Positions 12,645-25,645 of a DNA stretch of 64,000 nucleotides are shown piece after piece. The DNA comes from Branchiostoma lanceolatum (taxonomy: Eukaryota; Chordata; Leptocardii; Amphioxiformes; Branchiostomatidae). Position 1 is the stretch's first letter; every line of letters begins with the position of its first letter. The notes below the pieces were generated by a model. That model ran no database searches. It saw only the letters and a list, made by a program, of their open reading frames with translations, and was not told the DNA's origin. The stretch spans positions 7,499,552 through 7,563,551 of the forward strand of contig NC_089740.1 of assembly GCF_035083965.1 (NCBI RefSeq). The letters are read 5' to 3'. The position numbers were made by a program, and so were the translations under genes.

Positions 12645-15324
12645 AACACATCTGGATCTACATAGGGTTTTGTACCTGTATTAGCCTTAATAGTCCATGA
12701 GCCAGATCCCTCAAAATAGCAACTCGGTACCAAGCAGAGGGACAAAGGGTGACTTACTTTTTTGAAAAGGTTGATTCCTCTACTTTATCATTATGCATGA
12801 TAACGATGTCAAATGCCCAGTTTTACATGAATTATCGCGCGATATGGTGACGTCACTCAAATCCATAGAACGACAAGTTATTCTATTTGGTTTTGATAAT
12901 TATGAACCATATACCATGAGTATCTATATAGATTACGCACGTTTAGGTCATACAAAGACCTGTTAAGTACATTTGAAGCCATTTATAATGGTTCCTCTCA
13001 CGATCAAAGATGGTACCTAATAGCCAACGCTACGGCTGATAGTGTATCTGACACTCAACACTGACGAAATTGAGGGGAAGCAACCTTTGGGCATCCCGTG
13101 AAGCCAACATGGCCTTTTGAAAGAAAAGTGACCCCTCGGGGGAAATATCAGTCCGGCTAAAATACTGCATTAACTCGCCTTGGTTGTCGACCTTTGACAT
13201 TATCGCCTGACCAACTCTCTCATTTGGTCAACCTTTCAGGATCATTCCAGTCAACAGTGAGTAGGATAGTTGACCTTTGCGAGGAAGTCTTGCTGCTCGA
13301 CTGAACCAAGTAAAGTGACTTTTTTTCTTATGGTACACAAAAATGGGAAACGTTTGCTCGTTGGATTCATAGCCAACTTGATTTCCGAATATTGTAGAAT
13401 GAAATGCACGCAGTGACAGGGGAACGGTTTGTCGATGAGAATATTAAATATGTTACTGAATGTCAAAATTGGTTTACTGCTCCTTAGGAAGATGCAGCCT
13501 TTTTGTCGTTTGGTTGGTTGGTTGCACAGGAATTGGAAATTCGTGAGACACACTGGACCGAAAATAAATGTTCAGCATACGAGCGTGATCCAGCAATTCT
13601 ATCTCTGGACCAAGAGGTCTAGAGTTCGAATCCCAGACGATGTCGCCAACCAGACCTGCATGCAATTGGCAGTGCTGCAGCGCTTATAATAGAACACGCC
13701 TCACTGAACAATTTTAAAAGAGCTTCGGGAATCCAAACGCCACACTGAACGCTACAGTACATTACATTCTGTTATTCTTGTTACGTACAGTTGACGAATA
13801 GCTTTTTGAAAGCTAGATTAGCTCTTGATCGATTTGCAGATCTTAGCAAACTATCTAATGAAGCTATACATGTGGCGCTGGGACGTCAATTTGTACTGTA
13901 TTTGACTTCAGTGAGTTAAGTATGGCCACATTCTAACCCAAAATTTATTTAGATTGGATCCCTTAGATGAACTTAATGAGAACGTGCCTTATCACTGTTG
14001 ATGAAATAGATGCAGAGATGATTAAATGTTCTAATGTCAATCTCCTATTCATCATTGACTGACGGTTGTTTAATTGAAGAGGTCGTCTTCACCGTGGGTT
14101 TCTGAGTAAATCTAATTAGCCAAGGCGCTAACTGGTCGATGATGAGTGGTGGAAATGCCAGGGTTTAATTAGGTGTCTGTTCCTTAATGTGTGCTACCTG
14201 TTAGATTTCCATCACTTCTATTTAACGTTGCTATGGGTGGCTTCCATTTAATTACAGAAACCTCATTAATTTCGCGGTAATTTGGGAAAGGGGGTTTCTG
14301 TGGTTCTTCGTGGTTGAAACAATACTGTAGTAAAGTAGTAATACATTGGAACGTATATATTCACGGTGTAATGAATTTGTCTGCGAAAATAAAACCACCG
14401 CGAACGTTTCAACATTTACAGTAGTCTGACTAAGGCAATAACAATGTATTGATGTCATTTTGCCTACGTTAAAGTTCGCCAAAAAACCTTTCCAACAACT
14501 CAATATTTTTTTCGATATTTTTTCTTTGCGAGTTTACACATTCAAAATGTGTCGACTCGTATCAAAGCTAATCCTATCAGTAGAGCAACTATTAAGATTG
14601 ATACATTCTATCCGTGCAAGAGGAGAAGGTTGGCCTTTAAGCAAAGTCATGTAATCTACCTTCAATATCTTCCGATATTGAGTTCTTATATTCTTAATAC
14701 CAGTATCGTATATTCTTCCTGATGGATATAAATCACTCAAGGTACACCGAAAAGGTTATGGTGCACTTAAGAGAATTATCTACCATATTCAAATTTTTTA
14801 CAGAAGTATCATATGCAGATTTCGAGGAGCAAGCGGCATTTGCAAAGACCGGGTTAAATCTTGAGAGAAAAATGAAACACATGTGTGCAATAAGTCTTAA
14901 AGAACGAACAAATACCACTTCTTGGAACCCGATTTTGAGCCAGGTGTACCTGTATCTTGGTGGGCTTATCTTATTCTTATGCCTGACGTCAACTACAAAA
15001 CATTCAAGAGAGAATAAAGCTATCTTCGACGTAAAGCAGATTTGGTACTTATCATTTCTAAGTATGGGATAGTCCCGGTGGAGTTAAGTTTAGTGCGGCC
15101 AGATGTGCATGGCTTATTTCACTCCACTCACAAGGAAAGCCTGCTCAGTATCAAATCCCCTGACATTTTCCAGGCAAAACGTTATTAAGGCCTGTAAATA
15201 TGTCAGCTATAGACGTGTGCTATAGACTTGAATTATTAGTGTACGTACAAGTATAACATAACTCATGAGAATGGCTATTCGAGTTTGTTTGTTTCACATA
15301 ATTGGCAAACCACCTATAGGCGTT
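12645..15324. other. No gene outside the SINE relic at 13570
   Basis: Mostly AT-rich. A full CRE TGACGTCA at 12848-12855 is isolated. ACCACCGCGAAC near 14393 matches the phrase near 810. Nothing else is supportable. Confidence 0.45.
13570..13690 (+). mobile_element. tRNA-like SINE fragment
   Basis: CCAAGAGGTCTAGAGTTCGAATCCCAG-type text (13601-13637) is a tRNA T-arm with B box (GTTCGAATCC), preceded by a degenerate A box. No complete cloverleaf or acceptor stem can be drawn, so it is a SINE relic rather than a tRNA gene. Confidence 0.45.
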
Positions 15325-15430
15325 TGACATGTACACCGGGTGAAGAAATAAGCGTACAGTGCCTTTACCAATGGCACAACAAGTCCACAACCCTAGCCTC
15401 AATACCACCTTGCCATCCGCTGAAGGGTAA
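15325..15430. mobile_element. SINE body fragment
   Basis: ACAGTGCCTTTACCAATGGCACAACAAGTCC-type text (15355-15385) resembles the conserved body of the SINE at 62640 (AAAGTGCCTTTAC). No tRNA-like head is visible. Confidence 0.35.
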
Positions 15431-15534
15431 GTGAGATCAGCACCAAGGCCATCACCATATCCTACCTCACCAGTGCTGCTGTACTCCCTCCTGCCCAAAC
15501 CACGTCTGTCTTACATTAAGTTTTGGGACGTTAG

Positions 15535-18520
15535 CATGATGAGTCCTTTATCGACACAAGGCCTGGTTTCTTGTGAACATGGAGACGTGTATTCCTATTG
15601 GATGAAGGCCTCTCCTAAAGCTAAATAAAGATCTGGACGTCTGCGATAGATTAACTTGTCTTACATCGAGTTTTGGGACGTTAGTGTGATGTTTCTTTAA
15701 ATAATTATCGATACAAGACCGGAGAAGACCTCTGAGTCAACTCGCACTCCCTCCTACCCAAACCACTTCTGAACAAGCCTTTGAAAGCACAACAGTATCT
15801 CCAGCTGCTACCTTTGACTGTAAACATAACATACATCAAATGAAAGGGGCTCAATTGATTTCTTACAGTGGGAATTTGATTTGGGAATGGATGTAAAACA
15901 TGTTATTACAGATTGAGCTTATTTGCCTATGTCAAGGTTTTTCTGTATAAAAATAGCAATGGCGTACCATCTGGGTTTGCAAATTGAAAGGTTTTACTGA
16001 ATGAGCAAAAGCTAAACAGTCAAGATAAAAGCCAGCTGCTACTTGACCCAAATTCCTTATCATCTCAATTTTTTCTTCAATTTACTATTTCTGTCACAAC
16101 GGTGCATCCCTTATCGTTGTTGGGTTTCTCTAATTGTTTGCTTTATCGTAGATAGAAATTATAACTATATTAGCATATTTCGGCTTGAGCTAGTGCCATA
16201 TGCATGATTGGTAACGTATGTATCTCTAGAATCACCTTAAGCGTTAATTTTGCACCCTGAGTTCTCAAGTTTGTTATTGACGAGCAACAGCAGTGGACAA
16301 TGAAGTGATGGATGGGAGAAATCTATTTATTGGACAGGCCTGGATTGGAAATCCGAAAATCAATACCAATCCCCTTGTTAGGGCAGACTTGATCGATATC
16401 AAGGCAAAGAAGATCTCACCTAATGCCCCTGGACAAAACCCCAATAGATGGTTCATAGATGACTAGTCATTTGTTCTGGTCAGAGTTCCTTGGGAAGATG
16501 GGCAAGGGTGTTCCTCTGGGTTTGGTAGGTACTTCCTAAAGTTAAATTAAGATCTGGAGGTGCGAGGAAGACGGAAACATATGTTCCTCTGGGAGGAAGG
16601 AAGTTCCTGAGGCTGAATAAAGATATGGACGTACGCCATAGATTGTCATGTCTTTCTTAAAGTATGGGAACATCAGCACGAGATTTCCTTTATCAAAATT
16701 GAGCAAGTGTTACCTAATGCCTCCGAACAAGGTCCCAATAGAAGGTGCAGATATATACAGTCATTTGTTCTAGTCAGAGTTCATTGTGAAGATAAACGAG
16801 TGTATTCCTCGAGGTGATAGGTTCTTTCTGAAGCTAAATAAAATTCTGGACGCGTCGTGCTTTCTTATGTCAAGTTGTGAGGATGGGCACAAAGATTCCA
16901 CGATGTGTGGTAGGTTCTTCCTAAAGTTGAATAAAGATCTGGACGTCTGTCTTACATTACGTTTTGGGACGTAGTATGATGTGTCCTTTATCGATACAAG
17001 GCTTGGTTTCTTGTGAATATGGAGACGTGTATTCTTATAGGATGAAGGTCTCTCCTCAAAGCTATATAAAGATCTGGACGTCTGCGATAGATTATCTTGT
17101 CTTACATCGAGTTTTGGGACGTTAGTGTGATGTTTCTTTATCGATACAAGGCCGGAGAAGACATCTGAGTTACCCAATGCCCCAGAACAAGGCCCAAATA
17201 GATTGTACAGAGACATCTTGTCATTTGTTCTTGTGGCGATAGGTCCTTTCTAAAGCTAAATAAAGATCTGGGCGTGTTGCGCATGCGGTTTCTTGTGAGA
17301 ACGTGCACGTGTATTCCTTTGAGTGTGGTAGGCCATTCCTAAAGTTAAATGAAGGACGTCTGAGATAGATTATCGTGTCTTACATAAAGTTTTGGGACGT
17401 TAGTTTGATGTTTCCTTTGTCTATTCAAGGCCAGAGAAGATCTTATGAAGATGGGTGACGGATATTCCTCTAGGTGTATCGGGGTTCTCCTTAAGCTAAA
17501 TAAAGATCTGAACCTGTCTTGGCTCCTTGTGAAGATGAACACGTGTATTCCTGTAGAATGAAGGTCTCTCCTGAAGCTATATAAAGATATGGACGTCTGC
17601 GACAGATTATCGTGTCTTACATAAAGTTTTGGGACGTTAGTTTGATTGTGTTCTTTATCGTTACTAGGTCAGAGAAGACCTAATGGCTGAGAACAAAATC
17701 CCAATAGATAGATGACTAGTGATTTGATCTGGTCAGACTTCCTTGTGGAGAATGTTGACGGATATTCCTCTCTGTGTTATAGGTCCTTTTTGAATCTAGA
17801 TAAAGATCTTGACGTGTCTTGTAAAGAAGAGCATTTGTATTCCTATAGGATGAAGGTCATTCCTAAAGCCATATAAAGATCTGGACCTGCGCCATACATT
17901 TTCATGTCTTATATAAGGTTTTGGAACGTTGGCCTAATGTACTTTTATAGATACAAGGCCAGAGAAGATCTCATGTAATGCCTCAAAACAAGACCCCAAA
18001 TAAATCATGCATTGATCAAGTGATTTGTTCTGGTCAGATTTTCTTGTGAAGATGGCTGACAGATGTTCCTCTAGGTGTAGCAGGGTCTTCCTTAAGCTAG
18101 AAGATGAAGGATGAAGGTAGTTCCTAAAGCTAGATAAAGATCTGGACGTGCGCTATATATTTTTCATGTCTTACACAAAGTTTTGGAACGCTAGGATAAT
18201 GTACCCTGGCTTATAGTATAGATACACGGCCAGAGAAGATCACACCTAATGCCTCAGAACAAGCTCCCAAATAGATCATGCATAGATAAATAGTAGTCAC
18301 TTGTTCTGGTCAGACCTCCTTGTGAATGTGGGTGACGGATATTCCTCTAGGTGTAGTAAGGTTCCTTGATCGATATCTCATCTAATGCCTGAACAAGCCC
18401 CAAATAGATAACTTCTCGAATCGGAGATAGGCCATCCCTAAAGCTAGATTAAGATCTCGACATGTACCATAGAGCATCATGTCTCACACAAAGTATGGAA
18501 ATGTCAATTTGATGATATAA
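15535..18520. repeat. Satellite-like block of composite repeats
   Basis: AAATAAAGATCTGGACGT or a close variant recurs about 14 times (for example 15622, 16612, 16831, 16927, 17061, 17255, 17494, 17574, 17868, 18127). Linked phrases recur with it: TTTTGGGACGTTAGTGTGAT, CAAGGCCAGAGAAGATCT, TTTGTTCTGGTCAGA, and GATGGGTGACGGATATTCCT. Spacing alternates between about 80 and 280 bases, so this is a higher-order array with deletions. ORFs on either strand are by-products. Confidence 0.8.
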
Positions 18521-19075
18521 ATCAGGATATACACCATATAATAAAACTTACGTTAGCTTGAATAGTCCAACAGATACAGCATGTTACAAATTGCATGGTC
18601 GAGATATATTTGTACTTTTAAAATAACGTTACATTTAAATTCCATCTTCTGAAGCTGTTGTGAGGAACTTTTTGCAAAACCAAAATGCTGCCCTTGAGTG
18701 CTAGGAACAGGAAATGCCGTCGTGGGCCAATCGGCTGTGCGAACTGGCAGATAATTATGGGACGACTGATTCTACGATTGGTTGTGGTCGTAAACCAGTT
18801 AATAACGAACTGCGGTGATGTAAAGCACGGTATGTTAATTTGTTGGGCCGGGCAGGCGTTGTTCCATCTATAGCCCCCCATGCTTGGGCCCAGACATACT
18901 GATATCACGGTAAGAGAGCATGCAGCACTGTGGCTTCATAGGCATAAAGGTAGGAAATTGCTTGCATTACTATGGGACTTTCAAGGATAACTAAACATCT
19001 CGTATATCCTACCCTTCAAAACATATACTCAAAACATATACTCAATTGACTTTCTGTTATTTGACAGTCTCAATA

Positions 19076-19130
<55 letters not shown>

Positions 19131-20159
19131 GATACCTAGTATATATCTGTCACTCTGCATATATCTCGCGTATGTACAGAGCTTAAACAGTTACGCTAAA
19201 CTTGGTGTAATTCTAGAACAGTGTACGACATATATATGCCGGAAGACAGCTTAACGTCGTTATTCTATCTATATATTTCACCATATATGGTACCTACATT
19301 ACGGATATTGGTATAGAGGTACGTAGGTAGTAGGCGATAGATTTCCTGACATGAAAGGGGTGTACTTATTGGATATCCGAGACTTATGGTATCGCAAATA
19401 TTACAGCGGAGTAGAACGTCGTAAATCAAGAATACCGTTACAAGCAAATGACATATGTATAACACCACAAGATGTGCCCAGCGGGTTTATGTTATTTCAG
19501 ACACGTTATGGCTGAGAATCATTCAATCATGCTGAATTGTACATTGGCATGAAATAGGTACGATGCATTACGCCTTTACAACATATCATGTACACAAAAT
19601 CCAACTTTGCTGAACTGGCTAAGGAAAACTATATTCTGAGTTTTCTGAATCGGTATACATACCATTTTTGTGTGAATCATAACCGAAGCCATGTGTTTTT
19701 CATTAATCTATCATAGTCATTAGCCAAACAAGCCTAATTAAAGCAGCTTTCCTGTCATCAGCGCTTTTCCAATCCCCTTCTGTATACCAATCAACCCCAC
19801 AACCATCTAATGACCAATTGATGACAACCCCCTATAGGTAGAATGAAGATAATTACGTATTCTACAAGCTGCCTTAGGGTAGCTCACCAGCCAAACCTAA
19901 TAATGCAGATGAGACTCATGAAACAAAGGGGAAAGGTCAGAAATCTAATAGGGCCATTAGATAAAAGATGTATGACTGTAGACATATAAGTGTAATAGGG
20001 CAGTGACCTACATGAAAGTTGGGGTGATTGAAGCAAAGAAACAAGTAATGTCGTTATTCTTCTGCACCATGGTTTAGCATCACGGTAGTTAACCTTGCCA
20101 CATGATAAGCTAACAGGAAAGATAGAGTAACTGTGTCTGGCATTTTACCACCAGTACGT
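18521..20159. other. No gene; AT microsatellite inside
   Basis: The stretch 18,690-18,900 is GC-richer but has no protein resemblance on either strand. The remainder is AT-rich. Confidence 0.4.
19079..19129. repeat. (AT)n microsatellite
   Basis: About 25 uninterrupted AT units. Confidence 0.95.
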
Positions 20160-20530
20160 AGGAGGGGGCACACTTTTTGTTGGGGAGGGGGGCACAAGTA
20201 TTTTTGTGGGGAGTGGGGCACACTTTTTGTGGGGAGGGGGGCACAAGTATTTTTTGTGGGGAGGGGAGCACAAGTATTTTTTGGGGGAGGGGGGGCACAA
20301 GTATTTTTTGGGGGAGGGGAGCACAAGTATTTTTTGGGGGGAGGGGGACACAAGTATTTTTTGTGGGAAGGGGAGCACAAGTATTTTTTGGGGGATGGGG
20401 GCACAAGTATTTTGTGGGCAGGGGGACACAAGTATTTTTGTGGGGAGGGGGACACAAGTATTTTTGTGGGGAGGGGGGCAAACTTTTTAGTGGGGGAGGG
20501 GGGCAAAACGTTTTACTAGGGGAGGAGGGC
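20160..20530. repeat. G-rich minisatellite, unit about 26-30 bp
   Basis: About 13 units of GGGGAGGGGGGCACAAGTAT followed by a T run, with slight variation in the G and T run lengths. The array produces open frames in several readings on both strands, all compositional. Confidence 0.9.
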
Positions 20531-21947
20531 ATATTTGTTTGTGGCTAACCTTCTTTGCCTATCCCACCAACTATTTAGGCTGTCGTCGTTCTTGCCATAG
20601 CTTGCCAGACAGCACGGTCCTTATCTGTTATTTCTCCGAAAAATAAGCTTCAAAATATGCTCTGAAAGTTATTTCAAACTGTGCTCTATACCTTTCACGC
20701 AGAGAGGTTTATGAATGCCAGGGTGACACTTTTATTGCAACTCGCATAATTCATAATTTCGTACACTAAGCAGTTGTTGTAAATGCCTATTATAATGAGC
20801 CATCTGTTGTTTAATAGCAGTTTGCTGATGTGGCGTAAACAAGCGGGCTCCCTTTGATTCGCATTCATAAATATATCACTGTTATCTTCACTTCAACATT
20901 GCTGTTTAACAGTTTTCTCTCAGAAGGATAAAACTATCTCTAGGCATACTAGTTGCCATTTCGGAGGTAGTAACATTTTATAGATTCTGTGTTTCAGACA
21001 TATATCACAACTATCCTATTTAGATTAGTAATACGTTTCTTTACCTATCAATTCATTTGGTTCAAATTTATCTCAGTGGCATTATACAGCTTTGCAGTGG
21101 GGCCCTTGAAAACATGCATTGCTTATAACAAAAAAAAGTTGTATACAACTTATTAGCAACTTCTAGTTTCTAGTCTATGACAAATAAAGAGGTCATTTTT
21201 AGATGCTAGACAATTTCTGTTAGAAGCTGCTTTAATGGGATGGATGTACATGCTATGTCACCTTTACTCGGTATAGTTTGTGCGTGCATTTGCACAGTTG
21301 AATATGGGGTCACTGTTCTATAGATATGGGTCGTCAACATATTAATAAGTCGCTAGATTGATTTTTTGCCAGTATTTATTACAATGATTTATTACGATAA
21401 TTAATTCTAATGCTTTATTGTAAGGATTAGCGGTGTTTTATGGTGATCCTTTTGTATCTTATTCTCACGAATCAGCAGTATAATATCCCATCTGATGAGC
21501 AAATGATTTAGTTGTTTCCTGTTTTATCCTTGGGTATTGGCATTTCGATATTGTTTCTATGTTGATTTATGACGCTACCATAGAAAATGTCATATGACAA
21601 GATCCTGACGGATGACTTGTAGATAGCCCTGCGGTGAAAACATAACAATTGTACAAAGGCTGACAACATCAATATACCTGAATAAAGGTAAATGTTAAAG
21701 TTTAATCCGGCAGATAACCTATCAAAGTTAGGTAAATTTCAATCAATTTGTAAACTAATTTCATTGATGTACTGCGTTCAAACTTTTATGCTCGCATAAG
21801 TTTTCACTGGTCTTACAGGGTCTTCATTGGTGTCCGCCATGAAGGACAAAAAGTACTGGAATAACTTTATCAAGTTTACTTCACCGGAGAAAAAAATTGA
21901 AGGATGATGATGAAATTTTCATAGTGTTTTTTTAAACGGTTTTAAGT

Positions 21948-22008
21948 AGGGTTGTGTACCGAGGCACCACACATGTACCTGTACCCGAGAAGTTAGTTAC
22001 ACAGCCCT
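21948..22008. mobile_element. 61-bp inverted-repeat MITE remnant
   Basis: AGGGTTGTGTAC at the left end pairs with TACACAGCCCT-type text at the right end. The terminal AGGGCTGTGT resembles hAT ends and the element at 33637. No target duplication is visible. Confidence 0.45.
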
Positions 22009-22991
22009 AGTTTTGGATCCAATTTTGGAAGCATTTAGCTTGGCTATAGTGGCCGGTCCGGCATCTACCATAAAAGCCCTGGACAGCGAAGTTTCCGTTA
22101 CACAGACTAGGAAGCATTGAATTGAGCGGGTTTTGATAGCCTAAAGAATGGCCCCACTTGGCTATGGCGCCGAGCAGTTCCCACCATTGATCCACAGTAT
22201 GAGTTACGGTACGTTTGCCGTAGGTAGTTTATATCTGCAATTGATATCTTGCTCCAGCGGTAGTACGGATCACTTCACACCGTGGCCGGAACTGATGAAC
22301 AGCCGGAGTGTCCATTCAAGCGTGTACAAACCTCGCTACGTACTTTCATGCATTGATAGCCCTGGTCTTCATCTGCACATCTGTATACTACATTTAGTAT
22401 ACAGAGTGCTTACGTTTCAGAACTGTTCACATTGACGAATGTTAATATTCAGGTAGATGAAGTGTATATCCTGCCTGACATGTGTTCTTGTTTAATCTCA
22501 TACGTCCTTTCCAGTGGTAATGGTTTTTATCTCTTTAACATCTGTCAGGAGATTACGAATGATACCATTAGAGATATAAACTCCATGTTTCCCCAACCCA
22601 CACATGTATTTGCCAGTCTTCTTACGACTGATGCATAGGGTTATGGACTGACAGATTACGCTGTTACAACGCTTCCGGTGGCAGTAAAGAATACATCAAC
22701 CTTGAGCACAAACTTTTACCACTGATCATGAATACTTATGGCCATGGTCTCCCAACGGTATGTATGGTGGGATATAGGTAAAATTACTGTGTGCACTTGA
22801 TGTATCCCTATAATTCTCCTGAAAGCAGAAAGTTACGATTTGATGATCTATCATCTATGGCAATATCACTTCTAGTTATATCAAACATAAATTCTACATT
22901 AGAGCATATTTCATGGTTTTCCAAAAAGTTTATTGTCTATAATTTTCTATAATTTCTTCTAGCATTGTATTCGTTTTGCCAGTTCACATTA

Positions 22992-23060
22992 GTGACGCTG
23001 AAGAAGAGTGATGGATGTCACTTCGAAACGTTCGGAATTAAATCGCCGAATTTTATCCAG
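22992..23060. mobile_element. Half copy of the foldback element seen at 41743
   Basis: GACGCTGAAGAAGAGTGATG, GGATGTCACTTCGAAACGTT and CGCCGAATTTTATCCAGTTG correspond to one arm of the 41743 element. The opposite arm is missing. Confidence 0.45.
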
Positions 23061-24904
23061 TTGTAGAGTTCGAATTGACTTCATACATAATGTCTTCTTT
23101 TTCTGAATTCTTCGTATCTATATCTGCAATCAGCCATAGAGCGTTTTCAAGCTAGCAGAATAAGTCGCTCCAGCTGATTTAGCAAGAGTGAGGTATACAA
23201 TGAGCAACAACTCTGAAATCACCAAAATAGCTATTGTCAAAACACATCATTATTTCGACACCCATGCCAGCTGTGTAGAAGGCGTTGAAATAAGAGCACA
23301 TATAATTGGCCCTGGGAGCTATGTGATTTTTCCATTCATTCTAGGAAAATTGGTTTTCTTGCAGGTATTCATATTGTGTATTTCATCACGAGATAATCAT
23401 AACCTCCCTTTCCAGCTGAGGTTTGATTATTCCGTAGGTAAAATCAGGTTTGAATACTATTCTTCTGAGTAATCGCATCTCGTACCAGTGGCGGCAGCAT
23501 CCATGTTAACATCATGGACCAACACATTACGGAAAAGGGGGGTGTCGTCTCCCACTGTTTCAGAAAGAGAAGTCAAGACTACTAAGTTAGCATTTAGAGT
23601 CAGCATTTAGACTATGCTATAATGTTCTACATAATTTGTCCTTTTCGTGTTACTTATGGTCAGCCAAGAGGCGAAAATCAATTATAAACTCATAAACAAT
23701 GCTGTTTTATCAGTAGACGGATCCATTTAATGAAGGTTGGCGGAGTTCAGCCGGAACAAAAAAGTTCCGATTCATTCCAGTGTTGGGTTGGAAAATTTAG
23801 TCCATTGTTAATAGAGCTCGATATATCCCTGAAAGCCATGTACACAGCCAGTACACTGTGAATTTGACGGGTGTGTGAGGGCCCGGATACTCCTTGAAAT
23901 TCGGCTTTTCGTCCACTGAGGCTTCAACACGTAAATCCAAGAACTTTTATGGCTGGCTGGTGTCTTCATTGCATTTTTGCACTACCAGATCTGTCAACTT
24001 ACGTTGAGATATCATATTTGCACATAAAAAAAAAGGATCACATTGGTCCTCTGATGTATGTTTCAAATGGTTTTGCATCTCTTTTAGTGCACATCGACCT
24101 AGTAGACATCTGGTTGGCGTCCCTGAAAGCTATTTCACGGTTCATAAACTTCACGACATCATGGAATCCCCATGATCATTCCACCGACAGTAATATGATG
24201 TAAAACATTATAGACACCTACCGTGTCATCATGTGAACGACCGGCTCTGGGATAATTAGAAACAGGGGGAGTAAAAAGAGTATTCATTGTATATAAAACA
24301 TTGACATTTGGAATAGAAATAATGATTGAGTTGCTTAAAGGCTTAAGCCTTGGAGTGAAGCTAAAGCTGACTGATATCAAAGGACACAACACTTCTAATG
24401 GCATTAAACATGATCAATTCCCGATTGATAAAGCTCATCAATTGAAATTGTCATTCCCACACCATATGCTCTCCACTACTGAAGCCCTTGGGTCACACGG
24501 CAGATTGAACTCCATCCGTACCAGGCAAGACGCTAATACTAACCAGGAATGTATGGTGACAAATTCATGACTGAGATGAATAGAATAAGTCTCAATCAAC
24601 ATATTAGTAAAAACTTGTAGGGTTTTGGTCGATACCTACACATTGTATTGAAAATATTACATATCAAAAATATATCCCTAAATCGTCCTCTCTAGCATAG
24701 CAGTAATCTCCAAGCAGATCTACCGGTGAAAGGTAGTATCCATGGGCCGCAACAATATCCATTTGCCACCGGGGTATAAGCTTAGCATGCTAGCAATACC
24801 CTTTGCTGTGTTATCGTTTGCACATGGCTATGTTTTGTATCTACCAGGCAATGACATTAATCAAGCTATCGATGACAGTCCGTTCGCTAATAGGTTATGG
24901 CATG

Positions 24905-25290
24905 GTCATTAAATATTCATGAGAATGTAATGTAAGGGCACGGCGTGGCACGTATCTAACAAATTGAAAAGAACACAAAAATATTTCTGCAATTCATTCG
25001 TTGAATTCCGTGGTGAACGTGCTTTTCGAGACTTAAAAGAGGCCCTGGAACTACATCATAGATGCTGTGCGTAACCTCATTTTGTGACCTTATATAGTCA
25101 TGTTCATGACAATGTAATGTAAGGACACAGTGTGGCACGTATCTAACAAATTGAAAAGAACACAAAAATGTTTCTGCAATTCATTCATATAATTCCTTGG
25201 TGAACGTGCTTTTTGAGACTTCGCTGAGGCCATATAACTACATTATAGATACTGGAACCATATTCTGTGACCTTATGTAATGGAGTTGTG
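24905..25290. repeat. Two-copy tandem duplication, 187-bp period
   Basis: ACGTATCTAACAAATTGAAA starts near 24950 and near 25137, with GAACACAAAAAT, GCAATTCATTC and GGTGAACGTGCTTTT conserved in both copies. Confidence 0.85.
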
Positions 25291-25489
25291 GATATAAATC
25301 CCTCTGTGTGGTATTGGTGATCCTGTTTCTATATTCGGTTGTTCTGGGAAACCACATCAGGGATTTTTGAGCAGACAATAAAAGAAGAGGTCAAGCGCCC
25401 CCTTTTCAACAGATTTCTCAATGAATAAATCTGGTCTCACTGTTAGCAACAGAGTGTCCACTGTGTACCCCTGTGGCTATTTTGAATTT

Positions 25490-25645
25490 ATGCTTGGATT
25501 ACAGGGGTATCTTCTATACAGCACCGGTCCAATGGGTTACTATGTAGAGTGTTTGCTTTGCTCTTGCCAAGGTCGCGGGTTCAAACCTCGGCCGAGTCAT
25601 ATCAAAGATAACAAGAAGATCGAAGATCTAATACCTCCTTGAAAT
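25490..25645 (+). mobile_element. tRNA-derived SINE
   Basis: AATGGGTTACTATGTAGAGTG (diverged A box) is followed by AAGGTCGCGGGTTCAAACCT (B box GGTTCAAACC) and CGGCCGAGTCATATCAAAGA. The spacing exceeds a functional tRNA and no acceptor stem pairs. Confidence 0.55.

Larger units (their letters stand above)
20531..24904. other. No gene; scattered MITE remnants
   Basis: Besides the remnants at 21948 and 22992, TCTCCAAGCAGATCTACCGG at about 24707 is the end phrase shared with 12498, 58422 and 63462. ORFs of up to about 95 codons show no family resemblance. Confidence 0.4.

Noticed and set aside
16770..17216. 148-codon minus-strand ORF
   Set aside because: It lies wholly in the satellite-like block and repeats its units.
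20054..20548. Long proline- or glycine-rich ORFs on both strands
   Set aside because: They are translations of the G-rich minisatellite in several frames; the unit repeats exactly and there is no start or splice context.
25541..25612. Possible functional tRNA gene
   Set aside because: A and B boxes are present but spacing is wrong and no acceptor stem pairs; it is a SINE head.
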